A program made the position numbers and the translations under genes. The notes beneath the pieces were generated by a model, which did not search any database, was not told where the DNA came from, and saw nothing but the letters and a program-made list of their open reading frames with translations. This document shows positions 22,127 to 32,619 of a stretch of DNA of 64,000 bases, in pieces; the stretch's first letter is position 1; every line of letters starts with the position of its first letter. The stretch comes from Pyrenula massariospora (Eukaryota > Ascomycota > Eurotiomycetes > Pyrenulales > Pyrenulaceae), in assembly GCA_021030905.1 (NCBI GenBank), contig JAGFMI010000012.1, positions 558,001 to 622,000 on the forward strand, written 5' to 3'.

Positions 22127-22955
22127 ATGGGCAGAACCCTTACATATCCCCAATTGGGACATAACACGGTGAATAGGTTGAAGGATCGTGGTATGCAGTC
22201 CTTTTTACCAAGTATATTCCGACACGCTAAAGGACTACACAGCAACATACGACCTTGAGGCCATCCACACCATCGTCAACACCTCCAACGTGGTCCATGT
22301 ATCCTTCTCCCCATCCGCAGAGGACCCATTCCCAGCCATTCTCCCCATGATCGGCCAGATGGGCTCCTTCGAATACCCTAGCGCCGGAATCGACGAGCCA
22401 ATGGACTGCTATCTGCACGGCTATGTCAGCTCCCGCATCATGAAGCTGGCCCGCGAATCCGAAAAAGGCCTGCCCGTCACCATCGCCGCCACCAAGGTCG
22501 ACGGGCTCGTCCTTGCCCTGACGCCTTTCCACCATAGCTACAACTACCGCTCAGCCGTCCTCTACGGCTACGCGCAACCCGTGACCGCCACCGACGAGAA
22601 GCTCTGGGCGATGCAGCTCGTCACTGACTCGGTCGTCCCCGAGCGCTGGAGAAACTCGAGGACACCGCCGGATTCGGGGGAGCTGTCTTCCACCACGATA
22701 CTGCGGGTCAGGGTCACGAGTGGGAGCGGGAAGATCAGGGATGGAGGCGCGCACGATGAGAAGAAGGATCTGGGGAACCCAGAAGTCGCTGGGAAGGTTT
22801 GGGCAGGCGTGATCCCTGTTTGGGAGACTATGGGGTCGCCGGTTCCCGCTGCATTGAATCAGGTTAAAAGCACACCGCAGTATATCAACGCGTATGTTGA
22901 AGATACGAATTCTGGGAATTCAAAGTACGCTGTCGAAGCAACGAAGGAAGAATAG
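22127..22955 (+). CDS. FMN-binding split-barrel protein (pyridoxamine 5'-phosphate oxidase-like)
   Basis: Exon 1 (22127-22190) and exon 2 (22243-22955) over a 52-nt intron encode 258 residues. The join gives NTVNRLKDRATYDLEAIHTI, the standard start of the fungal flavin-nucleotide-binding family (NTVxRxxxRAxYDxExIHxI). Next come VVHVSFSPSAEDPFPAILPM, YLHGYVSSRIMK and VTIAATKVDGLVLALTPFHH, the beta-barrel strands lining the FMN site. The C-terminal half keeps NYRSAVLYGYA, then VTDSVVPERW and KVWAGVIPVWE. This family is related to bacterial pyridoxamine oxidase-like and NimA-like proteins. The reaction is not known; a role as an FMN-dependent reductase is inferred. Confidence 0.85.
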
Positions 22956-23263
22956 CAGAAAGGTAGGAGCAACCGGAAAGTGCTTCCGAAGAGCGGTAGT
23001 TGTCAGATATATCGGGGTTTCCACCCCACCAGCGCGAGGTAAAGCTAGCCTATCCCAGGACCAGACAATCCCCAACGTGTATAGAAACTAAGTTAGGTAT
23101 TCAACACCATCCCCAAAGAAGCCCCTCAAAGAATCATAAACCCCTGCCAGAATTTTGCCCACCCCCCAATAACCAACCTCAATAACCAACCTCTACCTCC
23201 CTACACCCCCTCAACAACCCCCCAAGCAATCAACCCCCCAACCCCATCCCCAACCCCACCCCC
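22956..23263. other. Short intergenic region, C-rich
   Basis: From about 23150 the plus strand is a C/A-rich low-complexity tract (repeated CAACCCCCC) running into the 3' end of the next gene. No gene is seen. Confidence 0.5.
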
Positions 23264-23711
23264 TCAAAAACCCCCACCGCCAACCCCCCCATAAACCTTC
23301 CCCTCAAACCCGCCAGTCTCCCCCGGCCGCAAGCGCCCATGGTTCTGCCGAAACGCCTCCAGCGTCGCGCTCATGTACACCGGCTTCGGCTCCTCCTTCT
23401 TCTTCGAGAATAGGCCCCGATTTGATTTTGGTTTGGGGGGCTTCTCGGTTGTTGTGGTGGTGTTGTTGTCGGATTTGGAGTCTTGCTCGGCGGGGAGGGT
23501 AGGGGAGAAGGTTGGTGGGTTTGCTGAATAGGGAGGGTTGGGTTAGTTTGGGGTTGAGAAGGTGATGTAAGGGGAAGGGGGGTTTCGACGTACAAGTATT
23601 GTTTTGGTCGTTGTCCGGGTTGCTTTGGGGGAGTTCTACCGGCCGGGCGGGCTGGGTGGAGGTGAGGTCCGAGAATTGGTTGCCTTTGAGGTCTTTGCCT
23701 TTGAAGCACAT
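23264..23711 (-). CDS. Small conserved hypothetical protein (125 residues)
   Basis: Exon 1 (23594-23711) and exon 2 (23264-23523) over a 70-nt intron with GTACGT donor. The protein starts MCFKGKDLKGNQFSDL. It has a polar disordered middle rich in Thr, Asn and Pro, then a basic stretch (KPKSNRGLFSKKKEEPKP), followed by a compact block VYMSATLEAFRQNHGRLRPG and a Gly-rich end. I recall short MCFxxK-type proteins in other ascomycetes; none has a known role. The conserved block near the end suggests a helical interaction motif. No signal peptide or membrane segment. Confidence 0.6.
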
Positions 23712-24627
23712 TGTGACGTTCCTTTTTGGCTGGGCTTGTCGGTGGAGGGTTGTGCTTGGGTGATAAAGACTTAGAGAGTAAGAGTTATAATGAAAAGGAA
23801 ATAAGGGATGAAATCGAAGAAGCGAAAACGGTAGTGGTCAATTTCAGAAGCAGATCCTGGAGTTCTTCTGCGACAGACTTGTAGAAACTTCTACAGCATC
23901 ATATTTCAAACTGTCAAGTGGCCGGACAACGATGAAGAGCAGCAGACCAGCTCATGTAGAGTGGCATTTTCAAAGACCTTGGTACTCAGCCTCGAAAACC
24001 CGAGGCTGACTTGCGAGCGGGCTGTAGACATGTCGAGGTTGAAATTACTGCGCCTTGGGGGCTGAAATAGCAGGACCCATTTCCCCATACAGGTATTAGA
24101 GAGGCACTGAGAATCTGGTGGGATATAATCAGATAGGATACGAACGATATCATAAAGTCCAGGCTCTCACGCGAAGCTTGACGCGCTGTAAAGCTCTGAC
24201 GTATGCCCGAGCGAGAGACCTTCAAGATTGCAGCGAGAAACTCAAGCTCGGGATATTTCCAAAGGATCGATCTGACGTATGAGGAGCCCGCACGATGATG
24301 AGATGGCGGGAGCGAGCGTTGTGTGACAGTTGATCCCACCATGTTTCGGCCCCTCGGCAGATAAGGTGCTCGAGCCAGTCGGAACATAAAGCCAAGAACG
24401 GTACAGTTCCTTGAGATACCTTACCGCTCTTGGTAACTTGGGGGCAGTTGTGATGCAGTACGAGCGAGCGCAGCCAACAGTCTTGTGCTGGGGGACGGAT
24501 TACGGACAGATTTCAGCATTTGTTGTCCTGATAAAGATGGCCACCCTCGCATTGTCTATTTTCCTAGGAGCTTAAATTTCTATTATGCAAATTGTTAACC
24601 TCTGTTGTCCCATCACCACCATTCAAG
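23712..24627. other. Intergenic region
   Basis: A 133-codon minus frame (23986-24387) has no plausible motif and is probably chance. The last 100 bases are likely promoter for the small frame at 24628. Confidence 0.4.
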
Positions 24628-24843
24628 ATGTGCTTTCGGTCCAAAAAGCGTGACAGTCTGGATGCTGATACACGATCCCCGGTCGTGCTCTTCCACCCAC
24701 CACCTCCGCTGTACGGTCAAAAGTTGACAAATGCGGTACACAAGAATCGGCGTTTAACTCACAGCTCTACGGAAAGCTCGTCTATATCGTTGTCTTCAAG
24801 ATCGAGGGGACTAAGTCAAGCTTCTAACGAAAAGGCGCCATAA
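24628..24843 (+). CDS. Possible small protein (71 residues)
   Basis: Starts MCFRSKKRDSLDADTRSPVV and contains LFHPPPPLYGQ and a Ser-rich tail ending SNEKAP. The start resembles the MCFKGK start of the gene 1 kb to the left. It could be a short disordered protein or the first exon of a longer gene. The frame at 24991 lies 150 bases downstream on the same strand, but I find no convincing intron joining them. Confidence 0.35.
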   Translation: MCFRSKKRDSLDADTRSPVVLFHPPPPLYGQKLTNAVHKNRRLTHSSTESSSISLSSRSRGLSQASNEKAP

Positions 24844-24990
24844 TGTCTGGGTCCTGCAAGACGGGCTGCACTTTTCGGGGCATTTGATTCGGAAAAGCAT
24901 CGGGTCATGGTTGAGACCAGCAGCGATCTGAGAATCAGATCTGTCGGAACATAAAACAAACAGAGCAGTATACTCGTTGATTCTCGGAGC

Positions 24991-25200
24991 ATGCCATACA
25001 CGTCATACGAAATCGAAGCACGGAAAAGCACACGGTCGGATGGGACTGGACTGCAAACGTTAGGTTATCTAACACTCGGAGAATTAAGTACAGAAGAATT
25101 GAAAAGATCAAGTGCCTGCGTGGAGGATAAGCACCTCAGACGTTTACTATCAGCATACGCAAAGGCCATAAAACAAGACGCTCGCAAGACGGGGTATTAA
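24991..25200 (+). CDS. Possible small protein (69 residues)
   Basis: Reads MPYTSYEIEARKSTRSDGTG, then TLGELSTEELKRSS and a helical basic end (HLRRLLSAYAKAIKQ). The composition is protein-like but no family is recognised. It may be a separate gene or the last exon of the one starting at 24628. Confidence 0.3.
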   Translation: MPYTSYEIEARKSTRSDGTGLQTLGYLTLGELSTEELKRSSACVEDKHLRRLLSAYAKAIKQDARKTGY

Positions 25201-25344
25201 GTTGTAGCCAGAAACACAACATCGGATCGTTCATTAAGGAGGGGCAGGATTTGAGATTCGCAGGCCAGGAATCCAGGATTCGCTATAAAGGCGAACGTTC
25301 ATCCGAAGGCGGCTTCGGCTCTTAGGCCACTGAAAAGCAGCTCT

Positions 25345-25913
25345 TCAAACAGCCTTTGCCTCCTCTTTGGGCGCTTCCTTGGCTTCTTCTTTGGTCTCCT
25401 CCTTCAAGGGCTCTTGTTTGGCTTCAGCAGGCGCAGCAGGTGCTTCTTCCTTCTTGGCTTCTTCGACGGGTGGAGCAGGAGTTTCCTTCGCAGCCTCGGC
25501 AGTGGGAACAGGAGCTGATCCTTCAGCGGTCACGGGAGCAGGGTCGGCTGGTTTGGCCTCTGTTTTGAGAGTCAGCAATGCGTAGATATAGCATCAATGT
25601 ATGAACCATACCAGTAGCTGCTGGTGCAGTCTCAGCAGTCTCTTTTGCGGCGGTCGCAGCGCCTTCCGCGGGAACAGGCTCGGCTGGCTTTGTCTCAGTA
25701 GGTGCAGGTGTCTCGGTCTTGGTGGGCTCGGGTTTGGCTTCAGGCTTGGTTTCCGTAGGCTTATCGTTGCTAGCAGCAGCCTTCTTTTTCTTGAAGATCC
25801 CCCTAAAGGCCTTCTTGAGCTGGTCTACGGCGTCCGGTGCTGCGAAGACAAATGTTAGATCACATGGGAACCGAGCGGGAGGACTTCGAAAAGCACGTAC
25901 GAACTCCTGGCAT
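25345..25913 (-). CDS. Lys/Glu/Ala/Pro-rich low-complexity protein
   Basis: Three exons (25901-25913, 25612-25839, 25345-25559) with introns of 61 and 52 nt encode 151 residues. The first exon is just 13 nt (ATG plus three codons and one base). The spliced start MPGVPPDAVDQLKKAFRGIF is an amphipathic helix with a basic cluster (KKKKAAAS). The remainder is disordered, built from short KPE/TKP/APA/KEE-type repeats and ending KEEAKEAPKEEAKAV. All joins keep frame. I recall similar MPGVP-starting proteins in other ascomycetes; the function is unknown. The composition resembles stress-related hydrophilic proteins, which is inference only. Confidence 0.72.
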
Positions 25914-27147
25914 GGCTGCTGGAATTTGACAGGTCACGCTGATAGTAGCCAAGGTAGAGTCAGTGGGAATAGGAACTCAATGCTAGCCGATCGTCATGAG
26001 AACCGGATTGAGGTGTGGTTAGAAGAGTCGAGAGAGGGTGAAAGGCGGAGGGTGGCAGCCAAGTGAGGAGGTTACTTTATCAGAAACCTTGTTAGCCAAG
26101 CAAGTCGCTCTGTTTAGGAGATTGCTCGTGCCATGCATGCGTGCATTGGCCTTGCTGACCGCCGAACCCCTTCGACATTCCATCCCGGCGGCTATCATGT
26201 CAAGATACGGGCAAGGCATACAGATTTCACTCCTTGTATATTTTGTGTTTTTCTATAGGCTTCAGTCCTCGCTTGAAGACCTGCCGATATGCTCAATCTT
26301 TCTTATTTCTAGATTTGCGATGTGCAGACTCCGAGAGTCATTCAAATGATCCATCCTTTCAGGCCTGTCATAGCGTGGTAAATCGATGTCTGCCTCCCAA
26401 ATATGAGAACAATATATTAAACCCTCGCGTCGGACCCGTCGTGCTGAATAGTCCTTTTTCCCTTTTGCGGCACTCGGCGATCCCCCCGTGATATATTCTA
26501 AGGTCTCTACATATGTTTGTGAATGTCCAGAGTCATGCCAAAGCATTGATCTTTCAGTCTGCCCACTCCGTCGCCCTGAAACTCTGTACGCCAGGATCAT
26601 GTCCGTATAAGTGCGCTTCATTTGGGGGAGGGACCATCAATATATGTATGGATTTATTCATGAATTAGTACAGTATCACAAGTACGGTCCCGTCGTTTTA
26701 AAAGCTCTGCCTATTGCCTAGTTCTTTTTTGGGTCACGCTGTCTCGTTTCTTGCGCTGCTCAATTCACGTCTCTCCCTGTGGCGATAAGCCTTGGCAGAG
26801 TGCATGAGCGAACCTGGGCACTTAGACCTTGATATAAGTATCAAGGAACCCGTTTAACTGCTTCTCTCACTGGCGCTGAAAGGGAAATGTAGCAGCCCGT
26901 AACCTCCAGGCAGAAGCTTTATGTTATGCGGGAGTATCTGTGATGCGCCTGAACCGTCGAGACTGTTGAGGAGCCTGGAGATTCTGCATTGAGATCATTG
27001 CTTCTATTGAAGGTTCAATGTAATAACATGTCAAAGAGTGTCCGCGAGAGCCCATAGTCTTGCCTGACATAGGGTTTCTGTTCGAATGTTCACACGTCAT
27101 GTTCCTTGTAACTTGGATATGCGATTCACAAATTAAATCACTTTTGT
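25914..27147. other. Gene-free region
   Basis: Short frames (for example 26262-26621 minus, 26038-26349 plus) lack motifs. The left end is the promoter of the low-complexity gene; the right end is the 3' flank of met22. Confidence 0.45.
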
Positions 27148-28209
27148 TTATTTGAGCCCAAGCACCTCCATGACGGCTACTAAAACCTTGGCATGTACGG
27201 CTGCAGGTGCTGCGACAACTCCCTTGTTATCCTTCATTGTTCTCCCTAGACCGAGATTCAATCGTTGCCCTTTTGCGTCAGTCACTATTCCACCTGCTTC
27301 CCGCACGATAAGATCCCCAGCTGCGTGGTCCCAGATTTTCTCCTCATAGTCTTTCCTTACCGGCAATCTGAAGTAAAGGTCACCCGCTCCACGGGCAATG
27401 GACCCATATTTGGCCTGCGAATCCATCTGGACCGGCTTGGATGTGATCCCCAGCTTTTCGGCAATGGCGGCGTGATCATCCTTGGAAGAATGACCTATTT
27501 CCACGCTCTCGCAAAAGACAGCTTGGCGAATATCAGGAACAGGCCGCATTGATATTGATTTGCTCGGTTGTAGGGCACCCTGTGAAAGTGGTCGACTGGT
27601 CGCACCCAGACCTAGAATCGCTGAGAACAGCACACCCTTGCCTTCTGTGTCCATTTGGTCCGCACCAATGTCTTCTGTTAGTGGCTCCGAATCATCCACA
27701 GGGAGATTCGGGCAGCCGAGCACGCCAACTTTGACGTCGCCGTCCACGATGAGAGCCAGACAGACGGCATACTGTCCACCTCGGAGGAAACCCTTGGTCC
27801 CGTCAATTGGGTCCAAGGCCCATATTCTTCCTTTGGCTCCTCCAGCGCTGTTCCCGTGGTCAATGGCATCTAGCATAGCATTCTCACTTGGCAATGGGCC
27901 ACCCAAAAGAGAATCTGCCTTGGGGTCTTCAAGCCGAACATCTTTTACCAGGCCCCAGATCTGGCTGCTTAAGGCTTTCTGTTCACGTAGAGATGACGCT
28001 TCTTCCTCACCCACAACCTCGTCAGCAGGGAAATTGTGCTTGATGGCCTGGATGATGAGAGCCTGAGCACCATAGTCTCCAATGGTAACGGGCGATTTGT
28101 CTTCCTTTGAGATCGTGCCTTTTGCTTTCTCACGGAAGACTTTCTTAGTCAGAATGGTTGCCCGCTGAACAGCGGTTTCAGCCACTTCAAGCTCGCGCGA
28201 ATAAGACAT
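27148..28209 (-). CDS. met22: 3'(2'),5'-bisphosphate nucleotidase (HAL2/MET22)
   Basis: A single exon of 353 residues. The enzyme hydrolyses 3'-phosphoadenosine 5'-phosphate (PAP), a by-product of sulfate assimilation that inhibits PAPS-using enzymes and RNA exonucleases, to AMP. It is magnesium-dependent and sodium/lithium sensitive in yeast. The inositol-monophosphatase-superfamily motifs are present: DKSPVTIGDYGAQA, GEEEAS, WALDPIDGTKGFLRGGQYA and WDHAAGDLIVREAGG. Length matches yeast Met22 (357). It lies 21 kb from met10, which acts in the same pathway, but with many unrelated genes between. It is divergent from lsb5. Confidence 0.95.
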   Translation of the reverse strand: MSYSRELEVAETAVQRATILTKKVFREKAKGTISKEDKSPVTIGDYGAQALIIQAIKHNFPADEVVGEEEASSLREQKALSSQIWGLVKDVRLEDPKADSLLGGPLPSENAMLDAIDHGNSAGGAKGRIWALDPIDGTKGFLRGGQYAVCLALIVDGDVKVGVLGCPNLPVDDSEPLTEDIGADQMDTEGKGVLFSAILGLGATSRPLSQGALQPSKSISMRPVPDIRQAVFCESVEIGHSSKDDHAAIAEKLGITSKPVQMDSQAKYGSIARGAGDLYFRLPVRKDYEEKIWDHAAGDLIVREAGGIVTDAKGQRLNLGLGRTMKDNKGVVAAPAAVHAKVLVAVMEVLGLK

Positions 28210-29203
28210 TAGCTCGGTTGGAAAATAATAGCACCGTGGGGAACAATACGAGAAATTCCTGTTGGATGAAATAGGAGGACGCGAATGCGACGGCCTCTTC
28301 TTAGTTGACCATAGGACAAAGCGACTAAGCCGTTGAGTAGAAATGAAAACGGAGAACCACCGGTGTAAGCGGAAACGCGTACAGTTCGCCAGATCTGGTC
28401 TCTGCTCATTGGTCTGCGGAAACCATGCTAGAGCGCCATAACACGATAGCGAATAAGGTGCAATTCTCGAGTAAGCAAGCCAATGATGACCTTCTGGCCC
28501 TTTACCTGTGAGAAGCGTGGACTTAACGCGCTGGATGCGTGTTCAATTCTCATGCGTGTGGGGTTAAGCCATGTGACGATTGGCAGCCTGATGCTCAACC
28601 TTCAACATCAAACGTCCAGACTACAGTCTATAAGGTAGCCCTCACTTGCGACACGCCGCAAGATACGTCAATAGCGCCTACATTCACATGTACTGCTCTA
28701 CCACGACGTCAGTGCTAGAGCCATCGACGCCACTTCTTCTCCGGTGATTGCTTTTCCCTCCCACTTCGGTACACAGTCAGCGCCTACTTCTTAAACGCAT
28801 GCCGTGCCATTCAATTAGCTGTCATCGACCAACGCCCTCTCAAGGGCTGGCAAGATTTCGATTTGATTGACAACTTTGTACCCAGCGCCACCAGACTCCT
28901 CGCCATCGTCATTATCGTCCAGTCCCAAAGTCTGGCCCCAGGAGGCCCGAGCATCCCCAATTCCAGACGTCTGGCCCAGGATTTCGCCCCCAAACCGCCA
29001 GCTCACGGAGTCTTCCATAATCGAGCCGCTTACGGCAGATCTGGGCCACTGGGCTGGGACTAATAAGTCAGCGCTCAACGAAGGAGCCATCTAGCGGCCT
29101 TATTACGCCCTCTATTGGACTACGCCGTCTAAACTTGCGCTGACCGGGACCCTGGAGATCAACATATCAAATTGTTAGTTGGGGCGGGATCGCTTTGGCA
29201 AGC
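28210..29203. other. Divergent promoter region, met22 / lsb5
   Basis: A 91-codon minus frame (28815-29090, with WRFGGEILGQTSGIGDARA) looks mildly protein-like but has no family match, so I do not call it a gene. No repeats are seen. Confidence 0.4.
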
Positions 29204-31374
29204 ATGTTTTCTGGATCGGTAAGAAACTTCATTTCCTATAATTGTAGTCATTTGGCTTTGACTTTTATATCATACACTACTTGCCTATTTCCTCTCTATT
29301 CTCTTGTAATCTTGCAACCCAGTCTTTATCCAAGCTCGCCACCAACTATGGATTCCTGGTTTGCTTTCATGCCGTACTCTGTGTACACTCCATGTCTCTA
29401 CCCCATGGATGCTCCTCCTCGACCAAGATCTCCTCGCCCCCGCGATTTCGATGCTTCTCTAGAGAATCCGAAACCGAAAGGCGAGGGAACTTTGAGGAAA
29501 GTGAAGAGCATGACTTGGAAGAGACCTGCTCCGTCTTCGACGTCTTCAACTTCTACGGCAGGACAGCAGAATGAAGGCGAGTCGAATGCTAAGAAGGAGG
29601 GGGCCTTGAGAAAGGTTAGGAGTAATAGGTCATTGAGGAAAGTGAAGAGCTTTACACGTTCAAAGCCCTCTGCTTCTTCAGTCCCACCTGTCCCTCCACT
29701 ACCCTCATCTTCAACGGCAGGACAGTCGCCTTCGGATGGCTCTAATGTCAAGAAGGAAGGGGCGTTGAAGAAGGTTAAGAGCTCTACGCGTCAGAAGCCT
29801 ACCCCTCGACCAAGGTCTCCGTCAACTTCGACCACCAGTCCCTCGCAAGAGGAACCGGTGAGTAAGAGAGCGAAGACTGTGAGGAAGGTGAAGAGTATGA
29901 CATGGAAGAGACCAAATTGGAAGCCCACGCGTGCGGAGAGCGATGTTTCTGGTGATTCTGATAATGCTTCTGTTCCTGATCTTTCTACTGTTCCTACCAC
30001 TACCACAGCTCGAAGCAGCGCTCGGCTTGATCAGGAATATAACCTGGTAAAATATTGGTCTAACCGTCTACAGAAAAAGCCGTATTCCGCCATCACTGTT
30101 CAAGTCGAGCATCTGACGAGCGAACAATACGACGAAGATGATGTGTCGGGTATTCCTGATCTCATCGAAGTCGTTCGCCTACAAAGCAGCGGGCCTACAG
30201 AGGCAGCTCGTGCATTGCGTAAAAAGCTGTAAGCCTTGCTATGTCCAATATTTGGAAATGTACTAAAAATTTCAGGAAATACGGCAACGTCCATCGTCAG
30301 CTTCGCGCTTTGACAATCCTGGACGGTCTGATCCAGAATGCTGGGCCACGCTTCCAACGCGTCTTTGCCGACGAAGCACTCCTGGAACGCCTTCGCGTCG
30401 CCGGCACGGATCCCGTGACGGACGCGGAGGTCCGCGCAAAGTGCAAACAGCTCTTTGGACAATGGAGCGTGTCCTACAAGGACACTCCAGGAATGGAACG
30501 CGTGGCTGCCCTCTACAAGCAACTGCCGCAGCGAAAGAAACCCGTGCGTCAACAACAATCTAAGGTCCTCAGAGAGACGGAGGAACAAGTGGGTGCTAAT
30601 GATGACTTTACTGACAATAGGACGAACCAAACAATAACAGGAGCGAATCCTCTCAGTCCAGGGCTGGGTCCGTCGCGGCCAACAGCAGCCTTGACTCCAA
30701 CTAACTCAGGGCGCGTAACACTGAGCGCCGGACCCAACCTACTGGGGAAGAACAAGAAAGACAAAAAGAAAAAAAGCGGCGGCAGCGGCAGCCAAAGCTT
30801 CGCCCTCGAGCGCGAAAAACCCCAAATGCTCCAATCCATCGCCAACTCCTCCGTCGCCAGCACCAACCTCCTCAACGCCCTCAAGCTGATCAACCGCGAG
30901 GACCGGCGCGTGTCGGACGACCCGGAGGTCATGCACCGCTTCGACACCTGCAAGCAGCTGCGCCGCCAGATCCTGCGCTACATCCAGCACGTCGAGAGCG
31001 ATGACTTTCTCGGCGGGCTGATCCACGCGAACGACGAGCTGATCACCGCGCTCATGGCGTTCGAGGTGCTGGATAAGAGCGTGGAGGATGATTCGGATTC
31101 GGAGCTGGAGGAGGCACAGCATCAGAGTCGCGCGCATGCGGGGAGTGTTGTGGGCTCGCCGTCGCCGGAGCAGGGGTTTGCGGGGCTGACGCTGGGCTCG
31201 CCTCCTAAGCCGCCGCGGCCGGGGACGCTAGCTATGCCGGTCGCGGGGAAGGGGAAGCAGGTTGAAAGTGAGAGTGAGGAGTCGGAGGATGAGGATGATG
31301 AGGATAACCCGTTTGGTGATCGGAATGCGGAGGCGACGCCGGCGGTGGAGAAGTCTGGGTACAGGTGGAATTGA
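29204..31374 (+). CDS. lsb5: Lsb5-like VHS-GAT adaptor, with an unusual first intron
   Basis: Preferred exons: 29204-29218, 30074-30228 and 30276-31374, giving 422 residues. Lsb5 links ubiquitinated cargo, Arf3 and the actin regulator Las17 in endocytosis. The spliced start MFSGS-KKPYSAITVQVEHL matches the usual fungal start. The VHS domain follows (GPTEAARALRKKL-KYGNVHRQLRAL, ILDGLIQNAGPRFQRVFADE), then a Lys-rich linker, a GAT domain (NLLNALKLINREDRRVSDDP, LRRQILRYIQHVESDDFLGG, HANDELITALMAFE) and an acidic tail with an NPF motif. The first intron, 29219-30073, is 855 nt with donor GTAAGA and branch-like CTAAC ten bases before its CAG. It is a multiple of three without stops, so retention would insert 285 residues and give about 707. 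An ATG inside it (29348) could also start a long form. Confidence 0.85.
29492..29914 (+). repeat. Degenerate repeats encoding LRKVKSMTWKRP, inside the lsb5 intron-1 frame
   Basis: The motif occurs at 29492-29527 (LRKVKSMTWKRP), 29606 (LRKVRSN), 29633-29668 (LRKVKSFTRSKP), 29765-29800 (LKKVKSSTRQKP) and 29879-29914 (VRKVKSMTWKRP). The first and last copies share eleven of twelve residues while differing at three or more third codon positions (AAA/AAG, AGC/AGT, ACT/ACA). This argues the stretch is, or was, translated. The units alternate with Ser/Pro/Thr-rich linkers. Confidence 0.8.
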
Positions 31375-31757
31375 TAGCCTATTGCGGGTTGGGTCACTTG
31401 GTATGCTTTCATTGATCATGTTTGAGGTATAGCTAGCAATTGGAGTTACGACAATACACAACGTGCGGAGGCAAGCTGTGGTTATCTTTTTGTTAGTTGC
31501 CTTACCAACTGGCCTATCTAGTATAATTTGAAATTGGCTGATCAAGAGAGATCTTCCCCTACTGCTATCTGTACTCGGTCGGAGGCAACTCTGAGCATAG
31601 ACTGACGTCTTCTAATTGCGAATGTCAGCCGCAGGCTCGCGCGTTGCCTTCATAAATAGCACCGTTCACTGCAGGTCTCCCCATCTGGGGGACACTGGGC
31701 TGATTGCAACAGTCTAAAGTATTTCTGTATTATATCGAAGAGTTTTAAATTGCCATC
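31375..31757. other. Intergenic region between convergent genes
   Basis: 3' flanks of lsb5 and the ribosomal protein gene. No other feature is seen. Confidence 0.5.
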
Positions 31758-32619
31758 TCACTTAATCTTCTTCGCCTTCAACCTGATCGTCTCATCGTTC
31801 ACGAAAATCCCCTTCCCCTTATACGGCTCCGGTTTCCTCCATGACCGTATCTCAGCAGCCAAAAGCGTCACAACCTCCTTATCACATCCTTCAAGCAGAA
31901 TGCGCGTCGGCTGCGGACAGCTCGCCTTGACACCCGGGGGCACGGGAACCTCGACCGGATGCGCGAAACCCAGTTTGAGGGAGACGAATTGCTGGCCAGC
32001 GAACGCCGGTTGTTTGGTGAGGGCAGTGCTTTCGATCGAGGCGCGGAAGCCGACGCCGACGAGGCGGAGGACGCAGATATGATTTTCGGACACGCCGGTG
32101 ATGTGGTTTTGAAGGTGGGCTCGCATGGTTCCTGGTTCGGTCATTAGCTGGTCGAGCTCTTAGAAGAGAGGTGATGGCTGCTAACCCCACATTGCACGTT
32201 GCTGTGCCACTGAGGGATCCTGTACCGCGAGTGAGACTTTTCTTCCAGCTTCGTCGTGGTTGGTAATGAGGTATGGTGGGAGGTTCAGGGTCAATTGCCC
32301 TGGCCAAATGGTCAGTTTCTGTAGATCTCAGTTTGCGGCTCTATTTACCTTGAGGGCCGGAGACTTCAACAGCGGCTTTAGCCGTGTTCACGTTCCGGCT
32401 TCGGACATTTGGTTTTGGGAGATCGAAGAAGCGGAGTGACACCTCTGGAGGTACAGTGACAGGTGCTTTCCCGACACGGGATGACGACTTGGAGCTTGTA
32501 GAGAAATTGCGTTGTCTAGGGTGGGCGAAAGCGGGGAGAAGAAAGTCAGGAATCATCGTAGAGCCATGCGCTTCTCGTGACAGGCTTGCCAACGGCCTCC
32601 TCAGATTTCGACAAGCCAT
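31758..32619 (-). CDS. mrpl6: Mitochondrial large-subunit ribosomal protein uL6m
   Basis: Three exons (32349-32619, 32186-32299, 31758-32131) with introns of 49 and 54 nt encode 252 residues. A presequence starts MACRNLRRPLASLSREAHGS. The uL6 signatures are AAVEVSGPQG at the exon 1/2 join, then QLTLNLPPYLITNHDEAGRK and, across the second intron, QRAMWGTMRAHLQNHITGVS. The second alpha/beta domain follows (ILRLVGVGFRASIE, KLGFAHPVEVPVPPGV, WRKPEPYKGKGIFVNDE). uL6 contacts 21S rRNA near the factor-binding site. The exact second acceptor was chosen because only it restores the WGTxRAxxQNHI block; an upstream in-frame ATG at 32700 is less likely. Confidence 0.92.

Noticed and set aside
23986-24387. 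A 133-codon minus frame
   Set aside because: No motif, odd composition and no plausible neighbour exon.
3279-28209. A sulfur-assimilation gene cluster (met10 and met22)
   Set aside because: Both genes act in one pathway, but they are 21 kb apart with about ten unrelated genes between them.
28815-29090. A 91-codon minus frame between met22 and lsb5
   Set aside because: Mildly protein-like but without family match, splice partner or conserved feature; it lies in a divergent promoter.
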